Both the position numbers and the translations under genes were made by a program. DNA of 64,000 nt from Murimonas intestini. GTDB lineage: Bacteria > Bacillota > Clostridia > Lachnospirales > Lachnospiraceae. The stretch is taken from the NCBI RefSeq assembly GCF_024622195.1, contig NZ_JANKBI010000002.1, positions 124,001 to 188,000 on the forward strand, in the 5' to 3' direction. The notes under the pieces are model-generated. The model made no database searches, was not told where the DNA came from, and saw only the letters and a program-made list of their open reading frames with translations. This document shows positions 9,261 through 18,048 of this stretch, piece after piece; the first letter of the stretch is position 1; each line of letters begins with the position of its first letter.

Positions 9261-9862
9261 TCTTCCACCCCCAGTACCTTTTGCCAGATCCTGCTGTCTA
9301 TTTTATCCAGAGCTGATGTGCGGATGATCTGTGCATCCTGATTCATTTCACGGAGTTCTGCCTCCATTTGGGACAGTGCGTCCTCTGATGCCAGATCTGT
9401 CTTGTTGATCAGGATAATGTCCGCCCTTTCCGCCTGGCCCTCCAGAAGAGCATGCATTGGTATGCGCAGGCGGCTCCAGCGGGAAGCATCTGTGACAGTG
9501 CAGATCCGGGAATACATCCCTATTCCGCCCGCCAGATTATCCTGGATCAGTTCGGGATAAGCAAGCCCTGTAGTTTCTATGACCAGCCAGTCAGGATGGC
9601 AGCTTTCTGCTATGCCGGCAGCTGCGGCCACCAGCTCTCCCGAGAGGGTGCAGCATGCGCAGCCATTGAAGAGATTCTCCACATTGAATCCATTCCCGCG
9701 CAGCAATTTATCATCAATTCCCTCTTTACCCACCTCGTTTTCCAGGATAACCACTTTATAAGCGGAATCGGAATCTGAGGAATCTGTCATATAGCGGGCC
9801 AGCTGCATCAGAAGAGAAGTCTTTCCCGAGCCGAGGAAACCGCCGAGAATTAAAACTTTCAT
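9257..9862 (-). CDS. CobW/HypB/UreG-family GTPase
   Basis: The roughly 200-residue protein has a P-loop GFLGSGKTSLL near the start, the CxCC-type metal motif NGCACCTLSG of CobW/COG0523 proteins, ETTGLAYPE in the switch region and the guanine-specificity motif NKTD. These GTPases load metal into, or cofactor onto, client enzymes. The ATG at 9862 was chosen over an upstream GTG (9871) because AGGATG lies about 8 bases before it. It lacks the usual CobW C-terminal domain and is half the length of full COG0523 proteins. Neighbours suggest it matures the URO-D/methyltransferase-family enzymes, which bind zinc. Confidence 0.82.
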   Translation of the reverse strand: MKVLILGGFLGSGKTSLLMQLARYMTDSSDSDSAYKVVILENEVGKEGIDDKLLRGNGFNVENLFNGCACCTLSGELVAAAAGIAESCHPDWLVIETTGLAYPELIQDNLAGGIGMYSRICTVTDASRWSRLRIPMHALLEGQAERADIILINKTDLASEDALSQMEAELREMNQDAQIIRTSALDKIDSRIWQKVLGVEE

Positions 9863-9877
9863 TAATATCACATCCTA

Positions 9878-10909
9878 CTATTTATAAAAGGAATCCCCAT
9901 ATTTGTATACTTCATCAAATAGGATCCCATTTTTGCGGATCATGTCCTGGTCATCCATGGCTCCCAGATATCCTCCGCACCAGCAGAAGCCGCCGCCTTT
10001 GGCATACATATCCATAGTGTCCCTCACAGACTGGCGTATTTCTTCTTCTGTGACGTCAGGGGCGCCCAGACGGTCTCTGGCATCCCAGCAGCCCATAAGT
10101 ACGATCTTATTGCCGTACTTTTCTTTGATCCCCTTCAGGTCATTGCAGGTCTGGGCAGGATCCCAGGCATTGATGCCGATGGAGAGCCAGTCGTCGATCA
10201 GCCCCTCTGCCCTGCCGCAGTTGTGCATAGTCATGGGGATGCCTGCGTCACGTCCGAATTTGGCCTGCCGGTCGTGGAATGGGAGGACCAGGTCGCGGTA
10301 CATCTGTTCAGATATAAACGGAGCCTGCCAGGCTGCTGTGTCGTCCATGAGTGTCAGCACATCAGGCTGGACATAGGGCATTATATTTCTTGTAACCTCT
10401 GTATAAAAGTCACACATATAATCAAAAAGTGCATAGACCTCCTCAGGCTCTTCATACATGGCGCACAGTCCTTCTGTGAACCCCATAAATGCCATAAGAT
10501 TCTGGAAATATCCAAAATGGAGGTTTAGTGCGATGGCAGTGTCCTCTCTGTTTACGCCCATTTTGAAGAAGCCTTCCAGCTGCCTTTTTGCCATAGCCTC
10601 CCAGTCAATACCATCCAGGGAGGGGGCCTTGATGACATCGCGCCAGCGGCGGATGTCATCAAGAATGTAGTTGCCGGGTTCAGGGAGCAGAGCTCCGCCT
10701 GTTTCTTTGGTTGGGACAAAAGTAGTGCCCCAGACGTCTTTTCCGCCGCCCTTAAACCGGAAATCCGCCAGTATCTCAGGCTCCAGCATGCATGAAGTGC
10801 AGGGCCTTTCCATTCCGGGCATGGGGCCGAAGCTGTATACAGGGATCCAGTCAGGCTGTTCGCCCCGGAGAGTCTTCAGATAATTTGTTTTTTCTGTTGG
10901 TTTAGCCAT
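9878..10909 (-). CDS. URO-D-family protein, MtaA/MtbA-like methyltransferase candidate
   Basis: The 343-residue protein belongs to the uroporphyrinogen decarboxylase/cobalamin-dependent methyltransferase superfamily. It keeps His229-Asn-Cys231 and a Cys about 78 residues later (Cys309 in GFCWCGG), which matches the His-x-Cys ... Cys zinc site of MtaA/MtbA-type methyltransferases. It is therefore more likely a methyl-transfer or demethylation enzyme than a heme enzyme. A strong AGGAGG precedes the start, right after the symporter stop. It shares an operon with a second URO-D protein, a symporter and a CobW-type GTPase. No corrinoid protein gene is visible nearby, so the methyl acceptor is unknown. 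Confidence 0.75.
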   Translation of the reverse strand: MAKPTEKTNYLKTLRGEQPDWIPVYSFGPMPGMERPCTSCMLEPEILADFRFKGGGKDVWGTTFVPTKETGGALLPEPGNYILDDIRRWRDVIKAPSLDGIDWEAMAKRQLEGFFKMGVNREDTAIALNLHFGYFQNLMAFMGFTEGLCAMYEEPEEVYALFDYMCDFYTEVTRNIMPYVQPDVLTLMDDTAAWQAPFISEQMYRDLVLPFHDRQAKFGRDAGIPMTMHNCGRAEGLIDDWLSIGINAWDPAQTCNDLKGIKEKYGNKIVLMGCWDARDRLGAPDVTEEEIRQSVRDTMDMYAKGGGFCWCGGYLGAMDDQDMIRKNGILFDEVYKYGDSFYK

Positions 10910-10920
10910 TGCAGTACCTC

Positions 10921-12324
10921 CTATTTTCCGGCAGCTTTTTTGGCATTTTCAGCTGCATAGAATTCAGCATCTTTATCAGTGATCTTATATCCTGCCTGCA
11001 TGATCAGAGCGCCAATGAGAACAAGCGCGGCGGGGATCAGCGAGAGAAGGATCATAAACTGGTTCTGGAAGGTCTCGGTGATCTCAATGCCATAGTGATA
11101 GCCTATAATGGACAGCCCGTAAGTGGCGATGGCGCCTCCGAGGGCCATACCGATCTTCATAGGAACAGAGTACATGGAGATGGCAATATCTCTTGTATCC
11201 TTTCCAGTCTTATAGAGATGATACTCCCCGCAGTCGATAAAATAATTAGCTCCAAAGCTGCTGAACAGATAGACGGCACCTCCGCCGATGGCTCCGATGA
11301 TCATATAAAGGATCCAGTTGCCTCCGATGAAGTAGACAAAAGCGTAGGCGATACCGTATATCAGCAGGGCAGTGACAAAGGATTTCTTTTTGCCGAGTTT
11401 TCCGCCCAGCTTGGGAATGAACAGAGAGGCGGCAAAACCTGTGATCGTGCCTATTGTCATGGAGTAGCTCATCTTCATATAATCGCCCACGATATAGCTG
11501 AAGTAATAGGCGCCTAGGCCTGAGATGATATATAATCCTACATAATAGATTGTGTAAGCCATAAAGAGCACAAGCAGCTGTTTATTCTGTACAACAGATT
11601 TAATCATATCAGCCAGGGTGACTGTTGATCTGGGCGTGCCCCCATGGCCGGCTTTGCCTGAAGGGTCACATTCCTTACAAAGGTTTGATACCATCTGGCA
11701 ACCGAAGATATAAGGGATAGCAAATATAACTGCTACTATCAGGTATGCAAATCCGCCGCCCACGATAGGTGTCAGCCAGGTTACGAGGGGGATCGTGAGG
11801 GCTGATGTGAGAAGCATGGCGACACACATAAACTGTGCTCCTCTGGTGCTCAGGCGGAAACGGTCTGTAAGGTTAGCCCCTGCCAGCGCAGGTCCAAGGC
11901 CGTAATATGCGTTTGTTGTAAAGCTCATTCCTACGTTGAGAAGGATATATCCGATAAAAGATACACCGATCCTAAATGCCATAGGCCAGCCCGAGGTGTC
12001 AAAGAATGAACATACGATCGCAAATACGATCACCCAGCGGAGAACGAGCAGCCAGGAACGGTATTTGCCCCAGGGCATGCGCACCTTTTCAATAATGCCT
12101 CCGCAGATGACTCCTATGACAAAATCAATGATACGGGCAACCAGCAGGGTAGTGGCAACTACAGCCGGGTCGATCATCAGCTGGTCTGTCATGAAAATGG
12201 TCAGATATGTCATCTGTATCATAGCGGCCAGTGATGAAGTGAAGAGATAAAAACCATATTTATTAACTTGTTTTCCGGTCAGATCGCCTTTTGGCATAGC
12301 CGGTTTAGCAGTCTTATCTGACAT
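10921..12324 (-). CDS. GPH-type MFS cation symporter
   Basis: The 467-residue protein has about twelve transmembrane helices and the N-terminal pattern of glycoside-pentoside-hexuronide:cation symporters (LLVARIIDFVIGVICGGIIEKV ... PWGKYRSWL), with a long central loop (NLCKECDPSGKAGHGG). The family imports sugars, glucuronides and other small organic solutes with sodium or protons. AAGGAGGGG lies upstream of the ATG. Its place between two methyltransferase-like genes suggests it brings in their substrate, for example a methylated, methoxylated or glycosylated compound. The true solute cannot be read from sequence. Confidence 0.8.
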   Translation of the reverse strand: MSDKTAKPAMPKGDLTGKQVNKYGFYLFTSSLAAMIQMTYLTIFMTDQLMIDPAVVATTLLVARIIDFVIGVICGGIIEKVRMPWGKYRSWLLVLRWVIVFAIVCSFFDTSGWPMAFRIGVSFIGYILLNVGMSFTTNAYYGLGPALAGANLTDRFRLSTRGAQFMCVAMLLTSALTIPLVTWLTPIVGGGFAYLIVAVIFAIPYIFGCQMVSNLCKECDPSGKAGHGGTPRSTVTLADMIKSVVQNKQLLVLFMAYTIYYVGLYIISGLGAYYFSYIVGDYMKMSYSMTIGTITGFAASLFIPKLGGKLGKKKSFVTALLIYGIAYAFVYFIGGNWILYMIIGAIGGGAVYLFSSFGANYFIDCGEYHLYKTGKDTRDIAISMYSVPMKIGMALGGAIATYGLSIIGYHYGIEITETFQNQFMILLSLIPAALVLIGALIMQAGYKITDKDAEFYAAENAKKAAGK

Positions 12325-12337
12325 AATAACCCCTCCT

Positions 12338-13399
12338 TTATCTGCTTAAGACCTCGCGGCTGTAAGCATATAATTCTTCTTCTCCATTTACTTTTCTGTT
12401 CATGTTCATATCACCAAACCATGCGATATAACGTCCTGTGGCTCCCAATGTATCTACCTTGCGGCGGATCTCATCTATGAGCTCCTCATCAGTGAGGGAC
12501 GGGTCTGGCAGGAACATGCTGGTCTGGCCAAGGCTGCTTCCGTATTTTTCCATAAGAGCCGTTTTATCATTGCAGGTGTCCTGGCCTTCCCAGAAATCAA
12601 AGCCTGCCTTGATGAAGTTTGGAAGCTGTACACCCACATTTCCGCAGGAGTGGAAATTGATGTACATGCCCTCTGCATGGATAGCGTCATTCATCCTCTT
12701 GTAGTGGGGGAGCAGTACTTCCTCAAAAGTGGAGGGCGACATAAATGCATTCTGCTGTGAGCCCATATCATCGTGGAAGGTGATACAGTCAGCATGATAA
12801 TACTTTTTGGCTATCCTGATCAGATCAATGTGGAAATCACAGAGCTTTGTGTAGAATTCATTTAAGGCCTCCTGTTCTTCCAGGAGATAATAAAAGGTGT
12901 CCTCGAAGCTGGTCAGATCTGCCGTCCTTTCAAAAAAACCGTTTACGATCACAAAAAGAGTGGGACGGTCGGGATCCATGACAGCTTCATAATTTTTTTT
13001 GTAGTCCGCCTCCCAGTCGATGCTGCTCAGATCCGGCCATACAAGCTCTTCTTTCCATTTAGTAATGTCAGAAAGTCTCCTGGTCCCCGGTTCTACCATA
13101 GCAGCTGCGGAGAGCGGTTCGTATTTCCACTTGATCCCAAACCAGTCAGTTCCTCCATAGCTTCTGGCAGTGGCATCCGGCATGACTTCGGGCTGAAGGA
13201 CATTGAAATCAGACCCCATATTTGGTACCCAGACCGGTTTTTCGCCCCGGCACATCCGGAAAAAGTTTTCTTTTGGCGTGATGGGAGTGTGGAACCTCCT
13301 TGTTGGGAAAGCTGGCATTCCATAGATGCCTGGGACCGCCTGACGGAATTCTACAGGAAATAATTCTTTTTCGCGGTCAAATGGATAAGCTGTTGTCAT
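12338..13399 (-). CDS. Second URO-D-family protein
   Basis: The 353-residue protein has the URO-D/methyltransferase barrel pattern (KENFFRMCRGEKPVWVPN, then NFHSCGNVGVQLPNFIKAGFD). His250-Ser-Cys252 corresponds to the zinc pair of MtaA-like enzymes, but no cysteine lies at the third ligand position: the matching segment reads RYIAWFGDM. It also has about 25 more N-terminal residues than its partner at 9878-10909. The two may be subunits or successive steps with different chemistry. It is the first gene of the operon, with AGGAGGAAT before the ATG, and transcription runs from the divergent region near 13.45 kb. Confidence 0.72.
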   Translation of the reverse strand: MTTAYPFDREKELFPVEFRQAVPGIYGMPAFPTRRFHTPITPKENFFRMCRGEKPVWVPNMGSDFNVLQPEVMPDATARSYGGTDWFGIKWKYEPLSAAAMVEPGTRRLSDITKWKEELVWPDLSSIDWEADYKKNYEAVMDPDRPTLFVIVNGFFERTADLTSFEDTFYYLLEEQEALNEFYTKLCDFHIDLIRIAKKYYHADCITFHDDMGSQQNAFMSPSTFEEVLLPHYKRMNDAIHAEGMYINFHSCGNVGVQLPNFIKAGFDFWEGQDTCNDKTALMEKYGSSLGQTSMFLPDPSLTDEELIDEIRRKVDTLGATGRYIAWFGDMNMNRKVNGEEELYAYSREVLSR

Positions 13400-13446
13400 A
13401 ATACATTCCTCCTGGATTTTAAATTTCCGAACTATTAATTGTATTA

Positions 13447-13495
13447 ATTATAACTTTTCGGTTTTTTGTATACTACGTATAGTTGATACAAAAAA
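13447..13495. promoter_or_regulatory. Divergent control region with palindrome
   Basis: On the minus strand, TATAAT at 13452-13447 could be the -10 of the methyltransferase operon; no TTGACA-like -35 precedes it, which fits an activated promoter. Just upstream, TTTTTTGTAT (13462-13471) and ATACAAAAAA (13486-13495) form a perfect 10-base inverted repeat with a 14-base gap. It lies between the operon and the divergent PucR-like gene and is the best candidate operator. Two TTTGTAC direct repeats follow near 13518-13532. Confidence 0.5.
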
Positions 13496-13623
13496 GAATT
13501 GAAAAAATCGGGCATAATTTGTACGATTTGTACTTCTAAGGAAAAGAGGATTGTGATAAAATGTTAAAGAATGGATCTGAACAATAAAATTTCTGTTGTA
13601 TTTACATGAAGGAGCGACGTGAA

Positions 13624-15144
13624 TTGAAATTAAGCATGTGGATGATTGCAAACCGCCTGTCTTCCCTGGACCTGGATCTGGATATCCGGGAGGAGGCAGG
13701 ACCTGTATTGAAAAGTGCCAGGAGAGTTTATGCTACAAATTGTGTCCATGTATACCAGTCTGGAAAAGATGTGATATGCAACGGTGAGGGCGACTGTATC
13801 AGGATAAAAGATACAAGGATAACGGAAGCATTTGAGATTGTGCAGTGTGTGTTTGATTTTTATGAGGACTGGATGTCGGACATCATGGACCTTATAAAAG
13901 CAAAGAACTACCGGGAGCTGGTAAACAGCTGCTGGTCAGTCTTCCACAATCCAATGGTGTTATTTGACGGCAACTGCAGGGTCCTGGGGCTGAGTGAGCA
14001 GTATGCTGCGGATGATCTGGATGAAGAGTGGAGGTATCTGTCTACATATGGCTATACTTCTGTCAAGGCGATCGACTGCATGAAATATAACGGCCAGAAT
14101 AAAGATTTTACAAAAATGGGGATGCAGAGGTTTGAGTTTGATGAGGGGCTTATGTACCCGGGGATCACTTACAGCCTCTATTTTCAGGATGTGCTCTGCG
14201 GAAGGATCAATCTGCTTGAAAAAGAGAGGCGGCTGAATAAAGGCGATTATCAGATCCTGGAGCTGCTGGCTGACCTTTTAAAGACAGGGATGATGGAGCA
14301 TGAGGCAGGATATCTTGTGAGCATGAATGAGAACCTGTTTTACAGCCTTTTAGACGGGGGAAAAGTGGACGAGAGCCAGATGAAGATACAGCTGGACTAT
14401 CACCACTGGGATCCTCTGGATGTGTTTCAGCTGTATCTGATAGAAATGGGGGAAGAACAGAAGGATAAGATGGCGATCCTGGCCCATACTATATTGCAGC
14501 AGCTTCCGTCCTGCTGTATAATACAGAGGTTTCCTGAAATAGTCGTCATATGTGACGTGACGAAATATAATGGGAAAGACGCGAAGCAGACTCTCAGGCT
14601 GCTGGCAGGAGAGAGCGGCGTCCACGTATCCTGCGGAATACAGAGCAAAGGAATCTATAATGTACATTACCTGCTCAATCAGGCCAGAGCAGCCATCACT
14701 TACGGCAGAATGCAGAATCCTGATGAGGTATTTTACCCTTTCTACAGACATGCCATGGATTACATTATAGAGTCGTCCAGCCTGGAGGACAGTGTCATGG
14801 CCTGCCATGCGGATGTGAGGGAGCTGTGGAGAAGAAAGCAGCAGGGGGATGATATGTTTGAGACGCTGAAGTGTTATCTGAACAATGAAAGATCTCTTGT
14901 GAATACTGCCCAGGCCATGTATCTGCACCGCAATACCCTTGTCTACAGGGTGAGAAAATTGACAGAGTTTTTAAATGATGAGCTCAATGATGTCTATTCC
15001 AGAGACTATATGAAGCTTTCGATCAGGACGCTTGAGCTCTATGAATGGAAAATGAAAAGGAGATATGATGGAAAAAATATTGAAACGGGAAGAAGCAAAG
15101 ACGGAGGATACATGGGCTCTGGAGGATCTGTATCCCTCTGTTGA
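13624..15144 (+). CDS. PucR-like transcriptional regulator
   Basis: About 506 residues. The C-terminus (LNNERSLVNTAQAMYLHRNTLVYRVRKL) is the PucR/CdaR-type helix-turn-helix, in which the last domain binds DNA. The middle has the GGDEF-like fold common in this family (VHVSCGIQSKGIYNVHYLLNQARAAITYG), and the N-terminal half is probably a sensor. A TTG at 13624 is the likely start because AAGGAG lies 9 bases before it; the ATG at 13606 lies upstream of that site and the next ATG is at 13636. It is divergent from the methyltransferase operon, so it probably activates that operon when the imported compound is present. The 3' end overlaps pepF by 77 bases, which is unusually long. Confidence 0.72.
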   Translation: MKLSMWMIANRLSSLDLDLDIREEAGPVLKSARRVYATNCVHVYQSGKDVICNGEGDCIRIKDTRITEAFEIVQCVFDFYEDWMSDIMDLIKAKNYRELVNSCWSVFHNPMVLFDGNCRVLGLSEQYAADDLDEEWRYLSTYGYTSVKAIDCMKYNGQNKDFTKMGMQRFEFDEGLMYPGITYSLYFQDVLCGRINLLEKERRLNKGDYQILELLADLLKTGMMEHEAGYLVSMNENLFYSLLDGGKVDESQMKIQLDYHHWDPLDVFQLYLIEMGEEQKDKMAILAHTILQQLPSCCIIQRFPEIVVICDVTKYNGKDAKQTLRLLAGESGVHVSCGIQSKGIYNVHYLLNQARAAITYGRMQNPDEVFYPFYRHAMDYIIESSSLEDSVMACHADVRELWRRKQQGDDMFETLKCYLNNERSLVNTAQAMYLHRNTLVYRVRKLTEFLNDELNDVYSRDYMKLSIRTLELYEWKMKRRYDGKNIETGRSKDGGYMGSGGSVSLC

Positions 15145-16861
15145 AACATTCAGGGCGGACGCAGCCAGGTTAGAGGAACTGTACAGGGCTTTTGAAGGAT
15201 ATAAAGGAAAGCTGGGTGAAGGCGGGGCCTTATTTCTGAAGATGCTGGATGACTACTGCGAAATGAACCAGCTCTTTGAAAGGCTGTATGTATACGCAAA
15301 TCAGAAGCTGCATGAGGACCTGGGAAACAGTGAGTCGCAGCAGCTGGCAGGGGAGACGCAGGTAATGATGAACATCCTGAACGGCGCCTCTGCATTTATG
15401 GTTCCTGAGATCCTCAGCCTTCCGGCAGAGAAGCTGGAGGAGTATTTTCAGGAGGAGGCAGGACTGTCAAAATACAGGTGTTTTCTGGATGATATCATGA
15501 GGCAGAAAGCCCATACGCTTCCGCTGGCCATGGAGGAGCTGCTTGCAAGGGCTGATGAGCTGGGACAGGGGCCGTCCAATATCTACTCCATGTTTAATAA
15601 CGCTGATATCAGATTCGAAGACGTGAGAAATGATAAGGGCGAGGTTATGCCGCTGACACAGGGCAGATATATCATGTATCTGGAGAGCGCCGACAGAGAG
15701 CTGAGGAAGCAGGCCTTCCAGAACCTGTATAAGAGCTATTCAGGTTTTCAGAACACTATGGGAGCGCTCTTTGACGCAAACGCCAGACAGGCTGATTTTT
15801 TTGCTAAAGAGAAGAAATATGCAAATGCCCTGGAAGCAGCCCTGGATGCCTCAAATGTGCCTCTTTCTGTATATGAGAAGCTGATAGAAAGCGTACACAG
15901 GCACCAGCCTGTGCTGCACCGTTATATGCGTCTGAGAAAAAGGGTGCTGGGTGTGGAAGAACTTCACATGTACGATATGTATGTGCCCATAGCCAGACAG
16001 GCAGATAAGAAGTTCACGTTTGGGGAAGCAAAGGATATGGTTTTAAAAGCTCTGGAGCCCCTTGGAAGTGATTATGGGGACAGGCTGAGAGAAGGCTTTG
16101 AGGGCCGCTGGATCGATGTATATGAGAATCAGGGGAAGAGAACAGGCGCTTATTCCTGGGGCGCTTACGGTGTCCATCCGTATGTGCTGCTCAATTACCA
16201 GGGGAATTTGAATAATGTCTTCACACTTGCCCATGAGATGGGGCATGCCCTGCATTCCTACTATTCTGACGAGGCCCAGCCATATATATATGCAGGATAC
16301 AAGATATTTGTGGCGGAGGTGGCGTCTACCTGCAATGAAGCCCTGATGATCGACTATTGTATAAAGAATGCAGAAAGCATGGAAGAGAAAGCTTATTTTA
16401 TCAATTACTTTCTGGAACAGGTCAGAACCACTCTGTTCAGGCAGACAATGTTTGCGGAGTTTGAAAAAGCCGCCCACAGTGTGGTAGAGAAGGGAGGAAC
16501 ACTGAATGCCCAGGTTCTCTGCGATACCTATTATAATATGAATAAGAATTATTTTGGGGAAGATGTGGTGTGTGACGACGAGATCAGGTATGAGTGGGAG
16601 AGGATACCGCATTTTTATACACCGTTTTATGTGTATCAGTATGCCACGGGATTTTCAGCTGCTGTGGCAATTAGCAGAAAGATCCTGGCCCATGAACCGG
16701 GGATCGTGGAGAAGTATAAGGAATTTTTGAGCGGCGGCTCTTCCAGGGATCCCATCGAGCTTCTGAAAATCTGCGGTGTGGATATGACATCTCCCCAGCC
16801 GGTGGATGATGCCCTCAGGATGTTTGGGGATTATCTTGGTGAACTGGAGCGTTTGGTTTAG
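15068..16861 (+). CDS. pepF: Oligoendopeptidase F (M3 family metallopeptidase)
   Basis: The 597-residue cytoplasmic peptidase has the M3 zinc motif HEMGH at 389-393 (in LAHEMGHALHSYYSD), with the third ligand Glu in the following EVASTCNEAL helix, and the full family length. It cuts short peptides of about 7-17 residues, recycling peptides from uptake or protein turnover. ATG at 15065 and 15068 are both possible; 15068 gives the better spacing to AAAAGGAG. The start lies inside the PucR-like gene, so it may be partly controlled with it, though a role in the methyl-compound pathway is not expected. Confidence 0.92.
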   Translation: MEKILKREEAKTEDTWALEDLYPSVETFRADAARLEELYRAFEGYKGKLGEGGALFLKMLDDYCEMNQLFERLYVYANQKLHEDLGNSESQQLAGETQVMMNILNGASAFMVPEILSLPAEKLEEYFQEEAGLSKYRCFLDDIMRQKAHTLPLAMEELLARADELGQGPSNIYSMFNNADIRFEDVRNDKGEVMPLTQGRYIMYLESADRELRKQAFQNLYKSYSGFQNTMGALFDANARQADFFAKEKKYANALEAALDASNVPLSVYEKLIESVHRHQPVLHRYMRLRKRVLGVEELHMYDMYVPIARQADKKFTFGEAKDMVLKALEPLGSDYGDRLREGFEGRWIDVYENQGKRTGAYSWGAYGVHPYVLLNYQGNLNNVFTLAHEMGHALHSYYSDEAQPYIYAGYKIFVAEVASTCNEALMIDYCIKNAESMEEKAYFINYFLEQVRTTLFRQTMFAEFEKAAHSVVEKGGTLNAQVLCDTYYNMNKNYFGEDVVCDDEIRYEWERIPHFYTPFYVYQYATGFSAAVAISRKILAHEPGIVEKYKEFLSGGSSRDPIELLKICGVDMTSPQPVDDALRMFGDYLGELERLV

Positions 16862-16944
16862 GCTGAAAGAAAAAAAGAATAGCACTGGAAAAACGCCGTA
16901 CTGTATGTTACAATAGTGTTACAAAATAGTTAAAGGTGATAAAG

Positions 16945-17709
16945 ATGACTTTATATGAAGCGATATATGTACGGCGTTCTATCCGGTCATTCAGGATGGA
17001 GCCTGTCACTGATGATATATTAAAAGGGATCATGGATCTGGTGGCGGAGATGACACCTCTGTTTCCCCAGATAAAGTTCAGGGTTGACATTGTAGACTGT
17101 CTGAGCAGGAAGGGGAAGGTAGGAGGAGTCTTCACTAAGACGGCCCCTTATTATCTGGCTGTATTTTCAGAGCCTAAAGAAAAATATGATATGAATGCCG
17201 GCTATGTGATGCAGCAGATATCCCTCTATCTCACTACAAAAGGAGTGGGGACCTGCTTTCAGGGCATGGGAAAGATGAAGGAGAGTCCGGCGGACGGGAT
17301 GAAGTTTGTCATGCTGATGGCCTTCGGGCTTCCCAAGGGCGCTCTCATACGCCACGAATATGAGGCAAAACGGCTCAGCCTGGAGGAGCTTTGTGTGTAC
17401 AAAGAGAGGCCCAGGACATGGGTAAAGGAAATGCTGGAGGCTGCCAGGCTTGCGCCTTCCAGTTTTAACAGCCAGCCGTGGAGATTCGTTGTGTACGAAA
17501 ACAGGGTGCATGTATTTTCGAAGAATCCTACCACAACAGCCAGCAAGAAGGGAAAATTCAATGAATTCAACTTCGGGGTGATGCTGGGGAATGTGATGGT
17601 GGCTGCGGAAGAGATATGGGTTGATCTGGACTTGATCAAGCTCAATAATATTACCCATAAATCAATTCCCAACAACCAGTATATGCTGAGTATTTTACTT
17701 AAAGCGTAA
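16945..17709 (+). CDS. Nitroreductase-family protein
   Basis: The 254-residue protein starts with the nitroreductase signature YEAIYVRRSIRSF and has the second conserved block RLAPSSFNSQPWRFVVY, which bind FMN in this superfamily. Its length and the split arrangement resemble the TM1586-type nitroreductase group, in which two half-domains occur in one chain. It probably reduces quinones, nitro compounds or a flavin-linked substrate using NAD(P)H. The start at 16945 follows AAGGTGAT; an upstream GTG is less likely. It stands alone between pepF and the tRNA genes. Confidence 0.8.
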   Translation: MTLYEAIYVRRSIRSFRMEPVTDDILKGIMDLVAEMTPLFPQIKFRVDIVDCLSRKGKVGGVFTKTAPYYLAVFSEPKEKYDMNAGYVMQQISLYLTTKGVGTCFQGMGKMKESPADGMKFVMLMAFGLPKGALIRHEYEAKRLSLEELCVYKERPRTWVKEMLEAARLAPSSFNSQPWRFVVYENRVHVFSKNPTTTASKKGKFNEFNFGVMLGNVMVAAEEIWVDLDLIKLNNITHKSIPNNQYMLSILLKA

Positions 17710-17748
17710 ACAACAGAAAAAATTTAAAATAAAAATTGAAAAAAAGTA

Positions 17749-17777
17749 TTGACAAAATAAAGTGTTTGAGGTATAGT
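17749..17777 (+). promoter_or_regulatory. Sigma-A promoter of first tRNA-Gly
   Basis: TTGACA at 17749-17754 and TATAGT at 17772-17777 are separated by 17 bases. The distance to the tRNA 5' end (47 bases) leaves a short leader. The same two hexamers and spacing recur before the second copy. Confidence 0.8.
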
Positions 17778-17824
17778 ATCTATTGTCTTTGTGAGATAGA
17801 AAATATCCCGAAAGACAGAGAGAT

Positions 17825-17896
17825 GCACGAGTGGCTCAGTGGTGGAGTATCGCCTTGCCAAGGCGAGGGTCGCGGGTTCGAATCCCGTCTCGTGCT
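17825..17896 (+). tRNA. tRNA-Gly (anticodon GCC), copy 1
   Basis: The 72-base cloverleaf has acceptor arms GCACGAG and CTCGTGC, a D-arm with GGCTCAGTGGT, an anticodon arm TCGCC-TTGCCAA-GGCGA with anticodon GCC, and a T-arm with GGGTTCGAATCCC. The CCA end is not encoded (TTTT follows). Confidence 0.95.
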
Positions 17897-17911
17897 TTTG
17901 CAACAAATGTG

Positions 17912-17940
17912 TTGACAAAATAAATAATATAGTGTATAGT
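17912..17940 (+). promoter_or_regulatory. Sigma-A promoter of second tRNA-Gly
   Basis: TTGACA at 17912-17917 and TATAGT at 17935-17940 with a 17-base spacer, the same architecture as the promoter at 17749. It starts 16 bases after the first tRNA, so each copy has its own promoter. Confidence 0.8.
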
Positions 17941-17976
17941 ATTTTGTATCGCAGTAATACATAATATATACAGCAT

Positions 17977-18048
17977 GCACGAGTGGCTCAGTGGTGGAGT
18001 ATCGCCTTGCCAAGGCGAGGGTCGCGGGTTCGAATCCCGTCTCGTGCT
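17977..18048 (+). tRNA. tRNA-Gly (anticodon GCC), copy 2
   Basis: The sequence is identical to copy 1 over all 72 bases, with anticodon GCC and no encoded CCA. A run of eight T (18047-18055 region) directly after it ends transcription. Leader sequences of the two copies differ outside the promoter hexamers. Confidence 0.95.

Noticed and set aside
10909..11517. 202-codon + strand ORF inside the symporter gene
   Set aside because: It is the complement of a well-supported 12-helix symporter and has no binding site or recognisable domain.
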